From Arthrobacter castelli DSM 16402 (lineage in GTDB: Bacteria > Actinomycetota > Actinomycetes > Actinomycetales > Micrococcaceae), in the NCBI RefSeq assembly GCF_000430705.1, contig NZ_AUMN01000004.1, forward strand, positions 175,982-239,981: DNA of 64,000 nucleotides, in the 5' to 3' direction. Positions 51,357 through 59,870 of this stretch are shown in pieces (position 1 is the first letter of the stretch; each line of letters opens with the position of its first letter). The position numbers and the translations under genes were made by a program. The notes beneath the pieces were generated by a model. The model worked only from the letters and a program-made list of their open reading frames with translations. It did not search any database and was not told where the DNA came from.

Positions 51357-52271
51357 GTGGATCTAAAACTGCTGCAGGCTTTCGTCATGCTGGCCGATGA
51401 ACTGCATTTCACACGAGCGGCCGAACGCCTCGGGGTGGCCCAGCCCGTCATAAGCCAATGGATCCGTAAGCTCGAGCGTGAATGTGACGTTGCCTTGGTG
51501 GAACGCACCACGCGCGCCGTCAAACTGACGGCCGCGGGTGCTGCAGCCTTACCTCATGCCCGGCAAATGGTGGAAGCCTCGCGCCTGATGGGGCGTGCCA
51601 TTCAGCAGGAGGATACGCCGGTACTGGGGAGCGTGACATTGGGTTATGCCGGTGCCTCCTCCCGCCCATGGCTACCGGGGATAGCCCGAGCAGTAAGATG
51701 GGAAGCGCCGGGGGTCGACCTGCAGTTGAAGTCAATGGTCTATGCGAGCTCCGCACCATCGCTGCTGATGGCTGGCGACCTTCATGTCGCTTTCAGCCGT
51801 CGACCCTTGACCTATACGGGTTTAGATGACCGGGTCTTCGAGTACGAGCGCGTGCTGGTTGGAGTCTCGACCGACCACCGGCTCGCCGAGCACCAGGAGA
51901 TCGATATTCGCGAATTGATCGACGAGCCGTGGGTGATGTTTCCCGGGCAACAAGGTTCTACCGTGCGAGATCTGGGCTTGAGGTTGGCCACCCAAGCGGG
52001 CTTCGTCCCGAAGGTTGTCCAGGAGGCCCCAGACTCGTACACAATCCTCGGACTGGTGGCTGCTGGGGTCGGAGTCACAATGACGGTCTCCTCTGTGGCG
52101 CACGTGGACACGCCAGGCTTGAAACTCGCACCCTTGGCCGGTCCGCCCCGCTACCTGGCTGCCACCCTCCTTCATCGTCGCAAGCCGAGTCGTGCCACCC
52201 AAGCGGTCCTGGATGTTTTGGCCGAACTCCACCCGACGCCGACCCGTCCCTCGGGGATTGTTTTGGACTGA
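51357..52271 (+). CDS. LysR-family transcriptional regulator
   Basis: 304 residues from a GTG with AAAAGGG upstream. Helix-turn-helix: FTRAAERLGVAQPVISQWIR with KLERECDVALVERTTRAVKL. The effector domain follows with LGSVTLGYAGASSRPWLPG and the hinge ESYERVLV-like FEYERVLVGVSTDHRLA. It is divergent from the cyclase-SDR-dehydrogenase-AtoE-YciI operon and is its obvious regulator. Confidence 0.92.
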   Translation: MDLKLLQAFVMLADELHFTRAAERLGVAQPVISQWIRKLERECDVALVERTTRAVKLTAAGAAALPHARQMVEASRLMGRAIQQEDTPVLGSVTLGYAGASSRPWLPGIARAVRWEAPGVDLQLKSMVYASSAPSLLMAGDLHVAFSRRPLTYTGLDDRVFEYERVLVGVSTDHRLAEHQEIDIRELIDEPWVMFPGQQGSTVRDLGLRLATQAGFVPKVVQEAPDSYTILGLVAAGVGVTMTVSSVAHVDTPGLKLAPLAGPPRYLAATLLHRRKPSRATQAVLDVLAELHPTPTRPSGIVLD

Positions 52272-52662
52272 TCGCATTCGGTTCGCCCTTGACAGCAATC
52301 GCAAGTTTCCTGCCTTCCAGTCGAAAGGTTTGTGACTATCGCAAGGTTGAGACGGTCTGGCACTCACCGGAGTTCGTCGCGCAGACGCACGGTTGGCGAT
52401 CGGCAACTGACATGCGACGCGTGGCAATTCTGACAAGCGACGGTGTGCCGGGTATTTCGTAGAGACAAACCGCATCGGAGGACAATTCTGAACGCTTAAT
52501 GTGGGATTGTCTTTTGGTCTGGTTCGGGATCGAGAAGCCTGCCGCTGTGTCGTTCCAAGATCGGCCGCGGGGGAGCGGCTCACATCCAAGGAAACGAGAC
52601 CCCTGATGCGGCCGAAGGGGACTCTGATGCTGCAAGGAGATGATGAAGTGAGCGGCCTCATC
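52272..52662. other. Intergenic gap without recognised gene
   Basis: Convergent space between the LysR and TetR genes. Short frames only; no repeat, terminator or remnant was recognised. Confidence 0.4.
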
Positions 52663-53316
52663 TCAAAGGGCACGCTTTGAAGTGAACATTTCTTCGCTGG
52701 GGGAGACGAGCATTTGTTCGAGTTTGTCGATGGTGGCGTCGAGTCCGAAGGTGAAAGCATCCTCTTGGCGTCTGCCGGTGTGTCCCGATGTCAGCGCTCG
52801 TGATAGTGCCGGGTGGACGCTGTGGGAGGCTTTCCATGGTGGTTCGGGGGAGGCGGCGTCGACGGCGGAGCCAAGAGCCAGCACGTCGATCAGGGACAGG
52901 GCCTGCAGCAGAAGTTCATCCTGGAACCCGGCTGTTTCAAGGATCTGTACCAGGTTTTCGTAGATGTTGAGGGTGTCAGTGTCGTCGACGGGTTCGCCGA
53001 CGAGGGCGGGAATGGCCATGGGGTGGCGGCCCAAGGCATCGCGGTAGTTGATGGCCCATTGGCGCACCTGGTCCTGCCACCGGACGCCACGTGGTGGGAA
53101 GTCGCCACGGGAGTATGCTTCCTGGCTGATGAGTGCCCGGATGCCTTTGATGATGTCGGTACGTCCGCCGCTGACGTGGTGGTATAGGGATGAGGGGCTG
53201 ACCCCGAGGCGTTGGGCGAGCCGGGGGATGGAGAAGTTGTTTTGTTCGTCGAACAGTTCAAGGGCGGCGCGGTGAATCTTTTGCGAGGTGAGCAGTTGTG
53301 TGCGGGGCCGGGCCAT
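52663..53316 (-). CDS. TetR-family transcriptional regulator
   Basis: 217 residues from MARPRTQLLTSQKI, seven bases after AAAGG; the ATG at 53334 has no site. Helix-turn-helix: HRAALELFDEQNNFSIPRLA with QRLGVSPSSLYHHVSGG. The larger C-terminal domain, with the QVRQWAINYRDALGRHP region, resembles the TetR_C class that senses drug-like or steroid-like ligands. It is the last gene of the permease and dehydrogenase operon, 30 bases after the dehydrogenase stop. Confidence 0.88.
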   Translation of the reverse strand: MARPRTQLLTSQKIHRAALELFDEQNNFSIPRLAQRLGVSPSSLYHHVSGGRTDIIKGIRALISQEAYSRGDFPPRGVRWQDQVRQWAINYRDALGRHPMAIPALVGEPVDDTDTLNIYENLVQILETAGFQDELLLQALSLIDVLALGSAVDAASPEPPWKASHSVHPALSRALTSGHTGRRQEDAFTFGLDATIDKLEQMLVSPSEEMFTSKRAL

Positions 53317-53346
53317 AGCGGGCCTTTCACTCATGGAGGAGGATTG

Positions 53347-54444
53347 TTAGAACATGATGACGCTGCGTGCCCGCTCGCCACGGCGCATGGCTTCGAACGC
53401 TTCATTGACCTCGTCCAGGCTGATGCGGTCGGATATCAGGTCGTCAACTGGTAGTTTGCCTGCCAGGTACAGCTCGGCCAGCCGTGGGAAGTCCCGTCCC
53501 GGTACGGTGGAGCCATAGTTGGAGCCGAGGATCCGCATCCCGCTTTCGGCCAGTTCAAGGCCGTCGAAGTTGATCGACTGGCCGGCCGGCGGCAGTCCCA
53601 CCAGCACGGCGGTGCCGCCGCGTACCAGCAGCGATGGAAGTGATTCGATGGCTTCTTTCCGACCGATGGCCTCGAATGCGTAGTCGGCTCCGCCGCCGGT
53701 GATCTCAGCGACTTGGTGTTGGGTGTCGTCTCCCGATATGACTGTGTGAGTGGCTCCCAGACGTTGCGCAGCATTCAGCTTCTGCTCATTGAGGTCGACG
53801 GCGATGATCGGGTGTGCGCCGGCTAGTTTGAGCCCCATGATGATGGAAAGTCCGACTCCGCCGGCACCAATTACCACCGCGGAACTGCCCGGTGCCACCA
53901 TGGCGTCGTTGACCACGGCGCCCACGCCGGTGGCGATGGAGCACCCCAGCAGGGAGGCGACATCAAAGGGCACCTCGGAGGGAATTTTCACGGCGGCGGT
54001 TTCGGGCACGACGGTGTACTCGCTCATCGATCCGACGGCCAGGTACGGGTAGACGCGGGTGCCGTCCCGGGAGAGGGGAGTGTTGCCGTCGGGCAGCAGG
54101 CATTCTTCCGAACGGCTGCCAGTGCACACATAGGCGCGGCCGGACAGGCAGTTGGTGCATCGGCGGCAGGGGTAGAACCAGCTGAGCACCACATGGTCAC
54201 CGACCACGACGTCCTGGACTCCCTCGCCGATGGCCTCGACCGTACCGGCGCCTTCGTGTCCCATGACCGTGGGGGAGGGCATCGGCCACTCGCCGTCGAG
54301 GACGTGGCGGTCAGAGCCACATACGCCGGAGGCACCAAGCCTCACCAGCACGTTTCCGGGTCCGGGTTCTTCGACCTGTACCTCGGTAATGTCAAGAGTC
54401 CGCTCGTGTCCATAGTGGACTGCTGCCCGTGAAGTGAAGCTCAT
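53347..54444 (-). CDS. Zinc-dependent alcohol dehydrogenase (MDR family)
   Basis: 365 residues from MSFTSRAAVHYGHE, overlapping the permease stop by four bases. Catalytic zinc ligands are in GVCGSDRHVLDG and the GHEGAG motif; the structural zinc site is CRRCTNCLSGRAYVC. The coenzyme loop is VIGAGGVGLSIIMGLKLAG, with IIAVDLNEQ giving NAD preference. The order matches class III/mycothiol-type dehydrogenases. It probably oxidises an alcohol derived from the compound imported by the adjacent NCS1 permease. Confidence 0.92.
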   Translation of the reverse strand: MSFTSRAAVHYGHERTLDITEVQVEEPGPGNVLVRLGASGVCGSDRHVLDGEWPMPSPTVMGHEGAGTVEAIGEGVQDVVVGDHVVLSWFYPCRRCTNCLSGRAYVCTGSRSEECLLPDGNTPLSRDGTRVYPYLAVGSMSEYTVVPETAAVKIPSEVPFDVASLLGCSIATGVGAVVNDAMVAPGSSAVVIGAGGVGLSIIMGLKLAGAHPIIAVDLNEQKLNAAQRLGATHTVISGDDTQHQVAEITGGGADYAFEAIGRKEAIESLPSLLVRGGTAVLVGLPPAGQSINFDGLELAESGMRILGSNYGSTVPGRDFPRLAELYLAGKLPVDDLISDRISLDEVNEAFEAMRRGERARSVIMF

Positions 54445-55904
54445 TTGTGGTTTCCCGTCAATCTGTTGGGATCCGTTGTGTCGAAGCCGGCAGCGCCCCG
54501 CCTTTTGTACAGCACGAGGGCCAGGATCCAGTAGACGAGACCGCCGATGACCGCTCCAGGCAGCGAAGCGGTCACCACGTTGAATGCCGGCTCGGTGTCC
54601 AAGGTGACCGGATTGTAGATCCAGAGGTAGAAACCGGACCCGGCGGCGACTGCGGCCATGCCGGCCCAATTCACCCCACCGGGCAGGTGGTAGGCACTGT
54701 CCGCGCCGGGCGCGTAGAGCTCTGCCAGGTCAATGCGTTGTTTGCGCAGAATGAAGTAGTCCACGATGATCGCCCCGCACATGGGCGCCAGGAACGCGCC
54801 GCTGAGCGTGACGAACACGACGAACCGCTCGTACATAAACTGCGGGAAGAACGCCAGCACGGCCGGCAGCACGAAGAAGGCCGCGCATAACCACTTCCAA
54901 TGCAGCCCGGCCAGCAGACGGCCGCTGGACTGCCGCAGTGCCAGCACCGTGGAGTAGACGATCGAAGACATGCTGGTGATGTTCGCGAAACAAATGAACA
55001 ACAGGATGAACGCACCCAGCAATGGGCCGCCGAAGGGAATCATCCATACTGTCGGGTCCGAATTGCCCAGTGTCAAGGCCGCGCCCATGCCCACAATCTG
55101 CGCCAGCAGGGTGGCGATCAGTAGTCCGCTGTAGGCCGGCCAGATGGCCGCCCGCGGAGAGTTCGTCATCCGGGCCAGCGATCCCATCACCGGGTACCAG
55201 GACACGCCGACGGCAACATTGAATTCCACGGCGATCATGAAGTTCAGCTGCGGATCGTCAAACGGCTCCAGTGGCGCCGCGGCCATCAGTTGCCCCCACG
55301 AGGTGTTGATGATCAGCAGCACCATCAACACCGCCGTGATGATCAAAAGGCCCGGTCCAATGTACTTGTTCAGCCGGCCAATAGTGACCGGTCCGCGGGA
55401 GAGGATAAACCAAGCGATGGCAATCGCGGCAAGCGCGCCCAGGGTGACCACAGGCCCGTACTCGCTCAACTCAGCCTCGGTAGCCACGCCGGCCACCTGA
55501 CTGGTGGCCCGGCCGACCATGATGCCCAGCAGCGACGACCAACCCATCTCGGTCAGCAGCACCACCGTGAAAACCAGAATGCCGACGCCTGCCACACCGA
55601 ACACCGGCCGCAGTATGGTGTACTGCTCGACCCCGTACCGTTGGCTGGCAACGGTGCTGGCCAGAACCATGAAGCACAGCCCGACCGCGTTGCCAATCAT
55701 CATCGCCGCGATACCCTGCTGAAAACCCACGAACGCCGCGGTTGAACCGCCCACCAAGAACGCCCAGGTCGCGATCGCCAAGGCCACATTGACCCAACCG
55801 AAGTCCATACCGCCCCACACCCGCTCGGATTTCAACAGCGGCAGCGAACCGAACGTGTTGGCGTGTTCCACTTCCTCCGTGGCAGTGTCCTCCGACCGGT
55901 TCAC
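54441..55904 (-). CDS. NCS1-family permease
   Basis: 487 residues from a GTG that overlaps the stop of an upstream 57-codon gene (GTGA). About 12 helices; the loop GGSTAAFVGFQQGIAAMMIG, then RYGVEQYTILRPVFGVAG and the central VGVSWYPVMGSLARMTNSPR mark the NCS1 family, in the branch without the NSGAD signature. Known substrates are nucleobases, hydantoins, allantoin and vitamins. A nitrilase-family amidase is divergent from it, suggesting a nitrogen-containing ring or amide as cargo. Confidence 0.9.
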   Translation of the reverse strand: MNRSEDTATEEVEHANTFGSLPLLKSERVWGGMDFGWVNVALAIATWAFLVGGSTAAFVGFQQGIAAMMIGNAVGLCFMVLASTVASQRYGVEQYTILRPVFGVAGVGILVFTVVLLTEMGWSSLLGIMVGRATSQVAGVATEAELSEYGPVVTLGALAAIAIAWFILSRGPVTIGRLNKYIGPGLLIITAVLMVLLIINTSWGQLMAAAPLEPFDDPQLNFMIAVEFNVAVGVSWYPVMGSLARMTNSPRAAIWPAYSGLLIATLLAQIVGMGAALTLGNSDPTVWMIPFGGPLLGAFILLFICFANITSMSSIVYSTVLALRQSSGRLLAGLHWKWLCAAFFVLPAVLAFFPQFMYERFVVFVTLSGAFLAPMCGAIIVDYFILRKQRIDLAELYAPGADSAYHLPGGVNWAGMAAVAAGSGFYLWIYNPVTLDTEPAFNVVTASLPGAVIGGLVYWILALVLYKRRGAAGFDTTDPNRLTGNHK

Positions 55905-56074
55905 AGCACCATCACCAGCACCCCAAGCGCGCAGATCAGCACGGTCGTGCCGACATACAATGTCAGATCCCCGGCGCTGAGTGCCCGACGTGAAGGATCG
56001 GCTGCTTCATCAGTATGGATAATCTCAATACGCCGGTCCAGCTCCGTTTGTACCTTGCCGGGACTGCTGTCCAT
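55901..56074 (-). CDS. 57-aa single-helix membrane protein coupled to NCS1 permease
   Basis: The frame starts at ATG 56074, five bases after a perfect AGGAGG, and its TGA stop overlaps the permease GTG. The N-terminal part MDSSPGKVQTELDRRIEI is charged and helical. The C-terminal part has one hydrophobic helix, LYVGTTVLICALGVLVMVL, that runs to the stop. The size, ribosome site and overlap argue for a real gene, probably an accessory subunit or stability factor of the permease. No family was recognised. Confidence 0.7.
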   Translation of the reverse strand: MDSSPGKVQTELDRRIEIIHTDEAADPSRRALSAGDLTLYVGTTVLICALGVLVMVL

Positions 56075-56196
56075 GATGGCCTCCTAGCCACTTATCGAAC
56101 ACCTTTCGGTTTTCGGTTACATAATTCTGCCGACGGTGGCATGCTGTCAATAGGAACCGGCATAAAAGATCCACCGGATACGAGGGGAGGGGTAAC

Positions 56197-57021
56197 GTGG
56201 CCCTCATTGGCGTTTGGCAGGCCACCGGAGCCGTGGACCGCGTCCAGGAGAACTTGGCACGCTTGGACCAGACAGCAGTGGCTGCAGCAGGCAAAGGTGC
56301 AGACATCCTCGTCACCCCGGAACTGTTCGCCACAGGCTACGCCCCCTCACGGGCTGCTTCCTCGGACGGTGACACAATCCGGGAACGGTTGGCTGAAACC
56401 GCCAGCCGGCACCACATGGCGCTGGTGGCCTCCACCGTCGACCACGACGGCGAAGAGACATATATCAGCGCCTCCTTCTTCGATGCCGAAGGTAAGGAAC
56501 TGACCCGGTACCGCAAATCCCAACTCTTCGGCCTCGAAGAGAAATCAGCCTTCACACCAGGAACGAACGCGCCCGAATTGATCCAGTACGCCGGGCTGCG
56601 GCTGGCGCTGGGCATCTGCTACGACGTCGAGTTCCCGGAATTCGTTCGGGCAGCAGCCCGGCGCGGCGTCGATGCGTTACTGATACCCACTGCAGTGCCC
56701 GCCACAGGCAACGTCGGAGGGCTGCCGGCGGACCGTACCTACAATGCCGAACGAATATCCACCCTCATGGTGCCATGCCGGGCGATGGAAAACGGCCTCT
56801 ACATCGCCTACGCAAATCATACGGTGCCGAATTTCACTGGACTCAGCTGTATCAGCGGTCCGCACGGAAACGTGCTGGCACAAGCCGGACACGACGAAGA
56901 GCTGCTCCTGGCCGACATCGAAGCGCTAGAGGTCGAACGTGCCCGCCGCATCAACACCTACCTCAACGATCTGCGTGAAGACCTTGAAGGTTCAGCCACC
57001 GTTTCGGACGGTCGTGCTTGA
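56197..57021 (+). CDS. Carbon-nitrogen hydrolase (nitrilase superfamily)
   Basis: 274 residues from a GTG after GAGGGGAGGGG. The catalytic triad is complete: Glu in VTPELFATGY, Lys in YRKSQLFG, and Cys in LGICYDVEFPE. NANHT- and GPHG-type C-terminal motifs (YIAYANHTVP, CISGPHGNVLA) match aliphatic amidases and carbamoylputrescine-amidase-like members rather than true nitrilases. It is divergent from the permease operon and should release ammonia or an amine from its cargo. Confidence 0.92.
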   Translation: MALIGVWQATGAVDRVQENLARLDQTAVAAAGKGADILVTPELFATGYAPSRAASSDGDTIRERLAETASRHHMALVASTVDHDGEETYISASFFDAEGKELTRYRKSQLFGLEEKSAFTPGTNAPELIQYAGLRLALGICYDVEFPEFVRAAARRGVDALLIPTAVPATGNVGGLPADRTYNAERISTLMVPCRAMENGLYIAYANHTVPNFTGLSCISGPHGNVLAQAGHDEELLLADIEALEVERARRINTYLNDLREDLEGSATVSDGRA

Positions 57022-57503
57022 TGATCGATGCAGCCAGATCAGAATGTATTGAGTATGAAAGCGATTCCGCGTAGGCATGACAAGTGACGCGGCGATCAGC
57101 GCGGCGGAAGATAGCAACGGGCTGACTATCACGAGCAAATAGGTCATTGACACTGCCAGCTCAAGGGAGAACTGCCAACGACCAGGGTTGTCCCAAAGTT
57201 GCCAATTATTAGTGGACTGAACGCAACCATCAGAACGGCGATTACGCCCAAAGCCATCCCCACGCGCATTATCCCCTTTGACATCCTCGCCGCGTTCACA
57301 CGTTTCTCCTCGGCTTTTACGTGTCACTGCTTCTCAGCCAAGCACCAACCTTGAGGAAGAACAACGGGATAGAAACGGCATAGAACTGAACGTGATGCCG
57401 CCGAATCTTCGTGTGTGCCGGCAACGCCCCCGTAAATTTGTCACCTATGACGCTGTGGCCATGCGGATGAGCCAAATGACATTTTGCCGGAACCCCCCGT
57501 AAG
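57022..57503 (-). pseudogene. Frameshifted small membrane-protein remnants
   Basis: A reverse-strand frame beginning ATG at 57283 reads MSKGIMRVGMALGVIAVLMV and FSPLIIGNFGTTLVVGSSP, then stops. The neighbouring frame continues as LELAVSMTYLLVIVSPLLSS and AALIAASLVMPTRNRF to about 56992. Upstream, RRHHVQFYAVSIPLFFLKVG ends with a stop at 57317. These look like two adjacent small membrane-protein genes, the second with a frameshift. The family was not recognised. Confidence 0.4.
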
Positions 57504-59051
57504 TCAACTTCTCGATGGAGCTTGTAGGGCATCACCTAAGTCTCGGGGCAATAGATGTTTGGCAATTCGTTGGCTTGGAGTCAACGGCATTTCTGGTAAT
57601 ACTTTGATGTAACGCGGGACCTGGAACTTCGCCAGCTGGGTTGTTGCCCAATCCAACAAAGCTTTAGGATCGACTTTCTGCCCTTCCGCTTCAGTGACCA
57701 GCAGGAGCATTTCTTGCTCTCCGACTTGGGCCTCGACTCCGATCACTGCGCAGCGGTTGATGTCCGGGTGCAGGCCAAAAACGTTCTCAACTTGCCAAGC
57801 GGACACGTTCTCACCCCGGACACGGATGCTGTCGCTGCCACGCCCCGCGAAGTGCAACCGACCCTCATCATCGAAGTACCCGAAATCACCGGTGCGAAAC
57901 CAATCACCAAGGCGAGCCTTCGCCGTCGCTTCCGGATTTCCCAAATAGCCGGTGGTTAAGAGACCGTCGATGAGTCCCCGAACCATGATCTCGCCTCTGG
58001 GGCACGGGGCAGTACTGTTGTTTGTGTCGTCGTCGATGGCGATCTCGACCCAAGGTAAAGGCCTGCCCACTCCACCGTCCGGCTCGTTCTTGTTGGCGGT
58101 GACGATGCTTGATGTCTCGGTCATCCCGTAGCATTCGTGCAGGGTGAATCCGTAACGTTTGCTGCAAGCTGCGCGGACTTCCGGAGTCGCGCCCGCACCC
58201 CAGGCGACTCTGACCCGGTTGTTCCTCTCCGCGTCCGTCGCAGGCAATTGCAGCAGAATCTGCAATACACCGCCGAGGTAATGGATGTGGGTCACATTGA
58301 GTTCGACGATGTCATCCCAGAACCGCGAGGCACTGAATTTCGGAACCAAGGCCAGGGCGACCTCTTGAAACAAGGGGAGGAAAACGACCTGTGCACCACC
58401 AATGTGGAACAGCGGCTCCCAAACGTAGAACACATCGTCTGGCTCCGGTGATGTCACTTCGATAGCTCCGAACACCGCCGCCTTGAGCATTGTTTCGCTA
58501 ACCAGTACCCCTTTGGGAGGGCCAGTGGTCCCCGAGGTGTACATCAACAAGCAAGCGTCTTGGCGGTCAGCCTGTTCAAATACCGGTTCGGCCCAAGAGG
58601 CCAGCACCAGAGCATTGTCAGTTGCTTCCGACATCAGCACCTCGGCGGTGGCTGAGGGCTCCGGTAGACGCTCCGCGAACTGTCCCACGGCCTCAGTGAG
58701 GACGTCCGTGGCACGGGAATCCCGCAACTGATGTAGGAGCGGTTCACCTTTGAGTTGCATGTTGAGCGGAACCCACAATGCGCCTAAACGCAGTAACGCG
58801 TAGATGAGCACAACGTGGTCGATCCCTGTAGGCAGGGCGATCCCGACGCGGGATGTCGCACCTACGCCGAGGCCGCGCAATTGCGTCGCTGCATGGTCGA
58901 CCCGGTTGTTCAGCTCGGCTACAGTCACCGATCTTTGCCGGTCGCGCAGGTAGGCCCTGCCCGGAGCTGTGGTGGCCAACTGTTCCAGAGCCTCGGAAAG
59001 CCCGGGACCTTGAATGAATCGATTCCCCTCGTGCACCCTGTCAACAACCAC
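57504..59051 (-). CDS. AMP-forming acyl-CoA ligase (CaiC-like)
   Basis: 515 residues from a GTG. The ANL superfamily motifs are present: YTSGTTGPPKGVL (P loop), LHECYGMTETSS, FRTGDFGYFDDEGRLHFAGR and the hinge IRVRGENVSAWQVEN. In the C-terminal motif the usual GK is replaced by QR (PSQRIAKHLL), a variant also known in part of the carnitine-CoA-ligase-like branch. It activates a carboxylic acid as the CoA thioester. It follows the crotonase gene by five bases, and both lie downstream of the sodium symporter. Confidence 0.9.
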   Translation of the reverse strand: MVVDRVHEGNRFIQGPGLSEALEQLATTAPGRAYLRDRQRSVTVAELNNRVDHAATQLRGLGVGATSRVGIALPTGIDHVVLIYALLRLGALWVPLNMQLKGEPLLHQLRDSRATDVLTEAVGQFAERLPEPSATAEVLMSEATDNALVLASWAEPVFEQADRQDACLLMYTSGTTGPPKGVLVSETMLKAAVFGAIEVTSPEPDDVFYVWEPLFHIGGAQVVFLPLFQEVALALVPKFSASRFWDDIVELNVTHIHYLGGVLQILLQLPATDAERNNRVRVAWGAGATPEVRAACSKRYGFTLHECYGMTETSSIVTANKNEPDGGVGRPLPWVEIAIDDDTNNSTAPCPRGEIMVRGLIDGLLTTGYLGNPEATAKARLGDWFRTGDFGYFDDEGRLHFAGRGSDSIRVRGENVSAWQVENVFGLHPDINRCAVIGVEAQVGEQEMLLLVTEAEGQKVDPKALLDWATTQLAKFQVPRYIKVLPEMPLTPSQRIAKHLLPRDLGDALQAPSRS

Positions 59052-59056
59052 TGTGA

Positions 59057-59815
59057 TTATGCACCCTTCTTGGCAACGAAGTCGTTGGCAGAACGCTGCG
59101 GTTCTCCATCACCATAGGCTTGCTTATCGATCTCAACAGCGGCAGCGAAAGCCTCCTTGAGGCCCGGCAGAAGAGTTGCGCGAACTCGCTGCTTAGTCAG
59201 AGCGAAGGCCTGCTTGGGCAACGCTGCTAATTCCTTGGCCAACTCGATGCTCCGGGCAAGCACCTGTTCAGCCGGCACGACTTCAGCGAGCAAACCGGCT
59301 TGTTTAGCTTCGGCAGCGTCGAGCAAGCGACCGGTGAGCATCATTTCGGCGGTCTTGCTATGTCCCAGGGACTGCCAAGTCAGGTACATTCCGGTAATAC
59401 TCGGAATGCCTGACTTCACCTCTGGCTGCCCAATGCGTACTCCCGAATGACCAATCCGCAAGTCGCACAGTAGTGCGAGCTGATATCCGGAGCCGGCGGT
59501 AACACCGTTGAGTGCCGCTATGATGGGCTTCGAGTTCGACAGCACTGCGTCGTACACCTGGTAAAAGATATCCAGCCATTCGTCGACGCTGTCCTCGGTG
59601 AATTCGGATACCTCGTTGAGGTCTTGACCGGCGCAGAACGCGCGGTCTCCTTGACCGGTGATGATGATGCCTTTGACTTCTGGGTCGACATCGAGGTCGT
59701 TCAACGAGGTGGCCATGTTGCGCTGCATCTGCTGGGTCCAGGCGTTAAGTGCCTGCGGATTGTTCAAGGTGATGATGCCGATTCCCTCATTTACGTTCAC
59801 ATTCAATTGGGGCAT
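59057..59815 (-). CDS. Enoyl-CoA hydratase/isomerase family (crotonase)
   Basis: 252 residues from MPQLNVNVNEG, with AAGGAGAAG upstream. The oxyanion-hole parts are AFCAGQDLNEV and LNGVTAGSGYQLALLCDLRI. The second catalytic position (EVKSGIPSI) has Lys-Ser where hydratases usually have Glu, so hydration may not be its reaction; isomerisation, hydrolysis or decarboxylation are options. It sits between symporter and ligase genes in one operon and should act on the CoA ester made by the ligase. Confidence 0.88.
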   Translation of the reverse strand: MPQLNVNVNEGIGIITLNNPQALNAWTQQMQRNMATSLNDLDVDPEVKGIIITGQGDRAFCAGQDLNEVSEFTEDSVDEWLDIFYQVYDAVLSNSKPIIAALNGVTAGSGYQLALLCDLRIGHSGVRIGQPEVKSGIPSITGMYLTWQSLGHSKTAEMMLTGRLLDAAEAKQAGLLAEVVPAEQVLARSIELAKELAALPKQAFALTKQRVRATLLPGLKEAFAAAVEIDKQAYGDGEPQRSANDFVAKKGA

Positions 59816-59870
59816 GTCGCTTCTCCTTCTGTGCTGGTTTGCCCAGCGGTTGATGTCAGTGTGGATTGCA

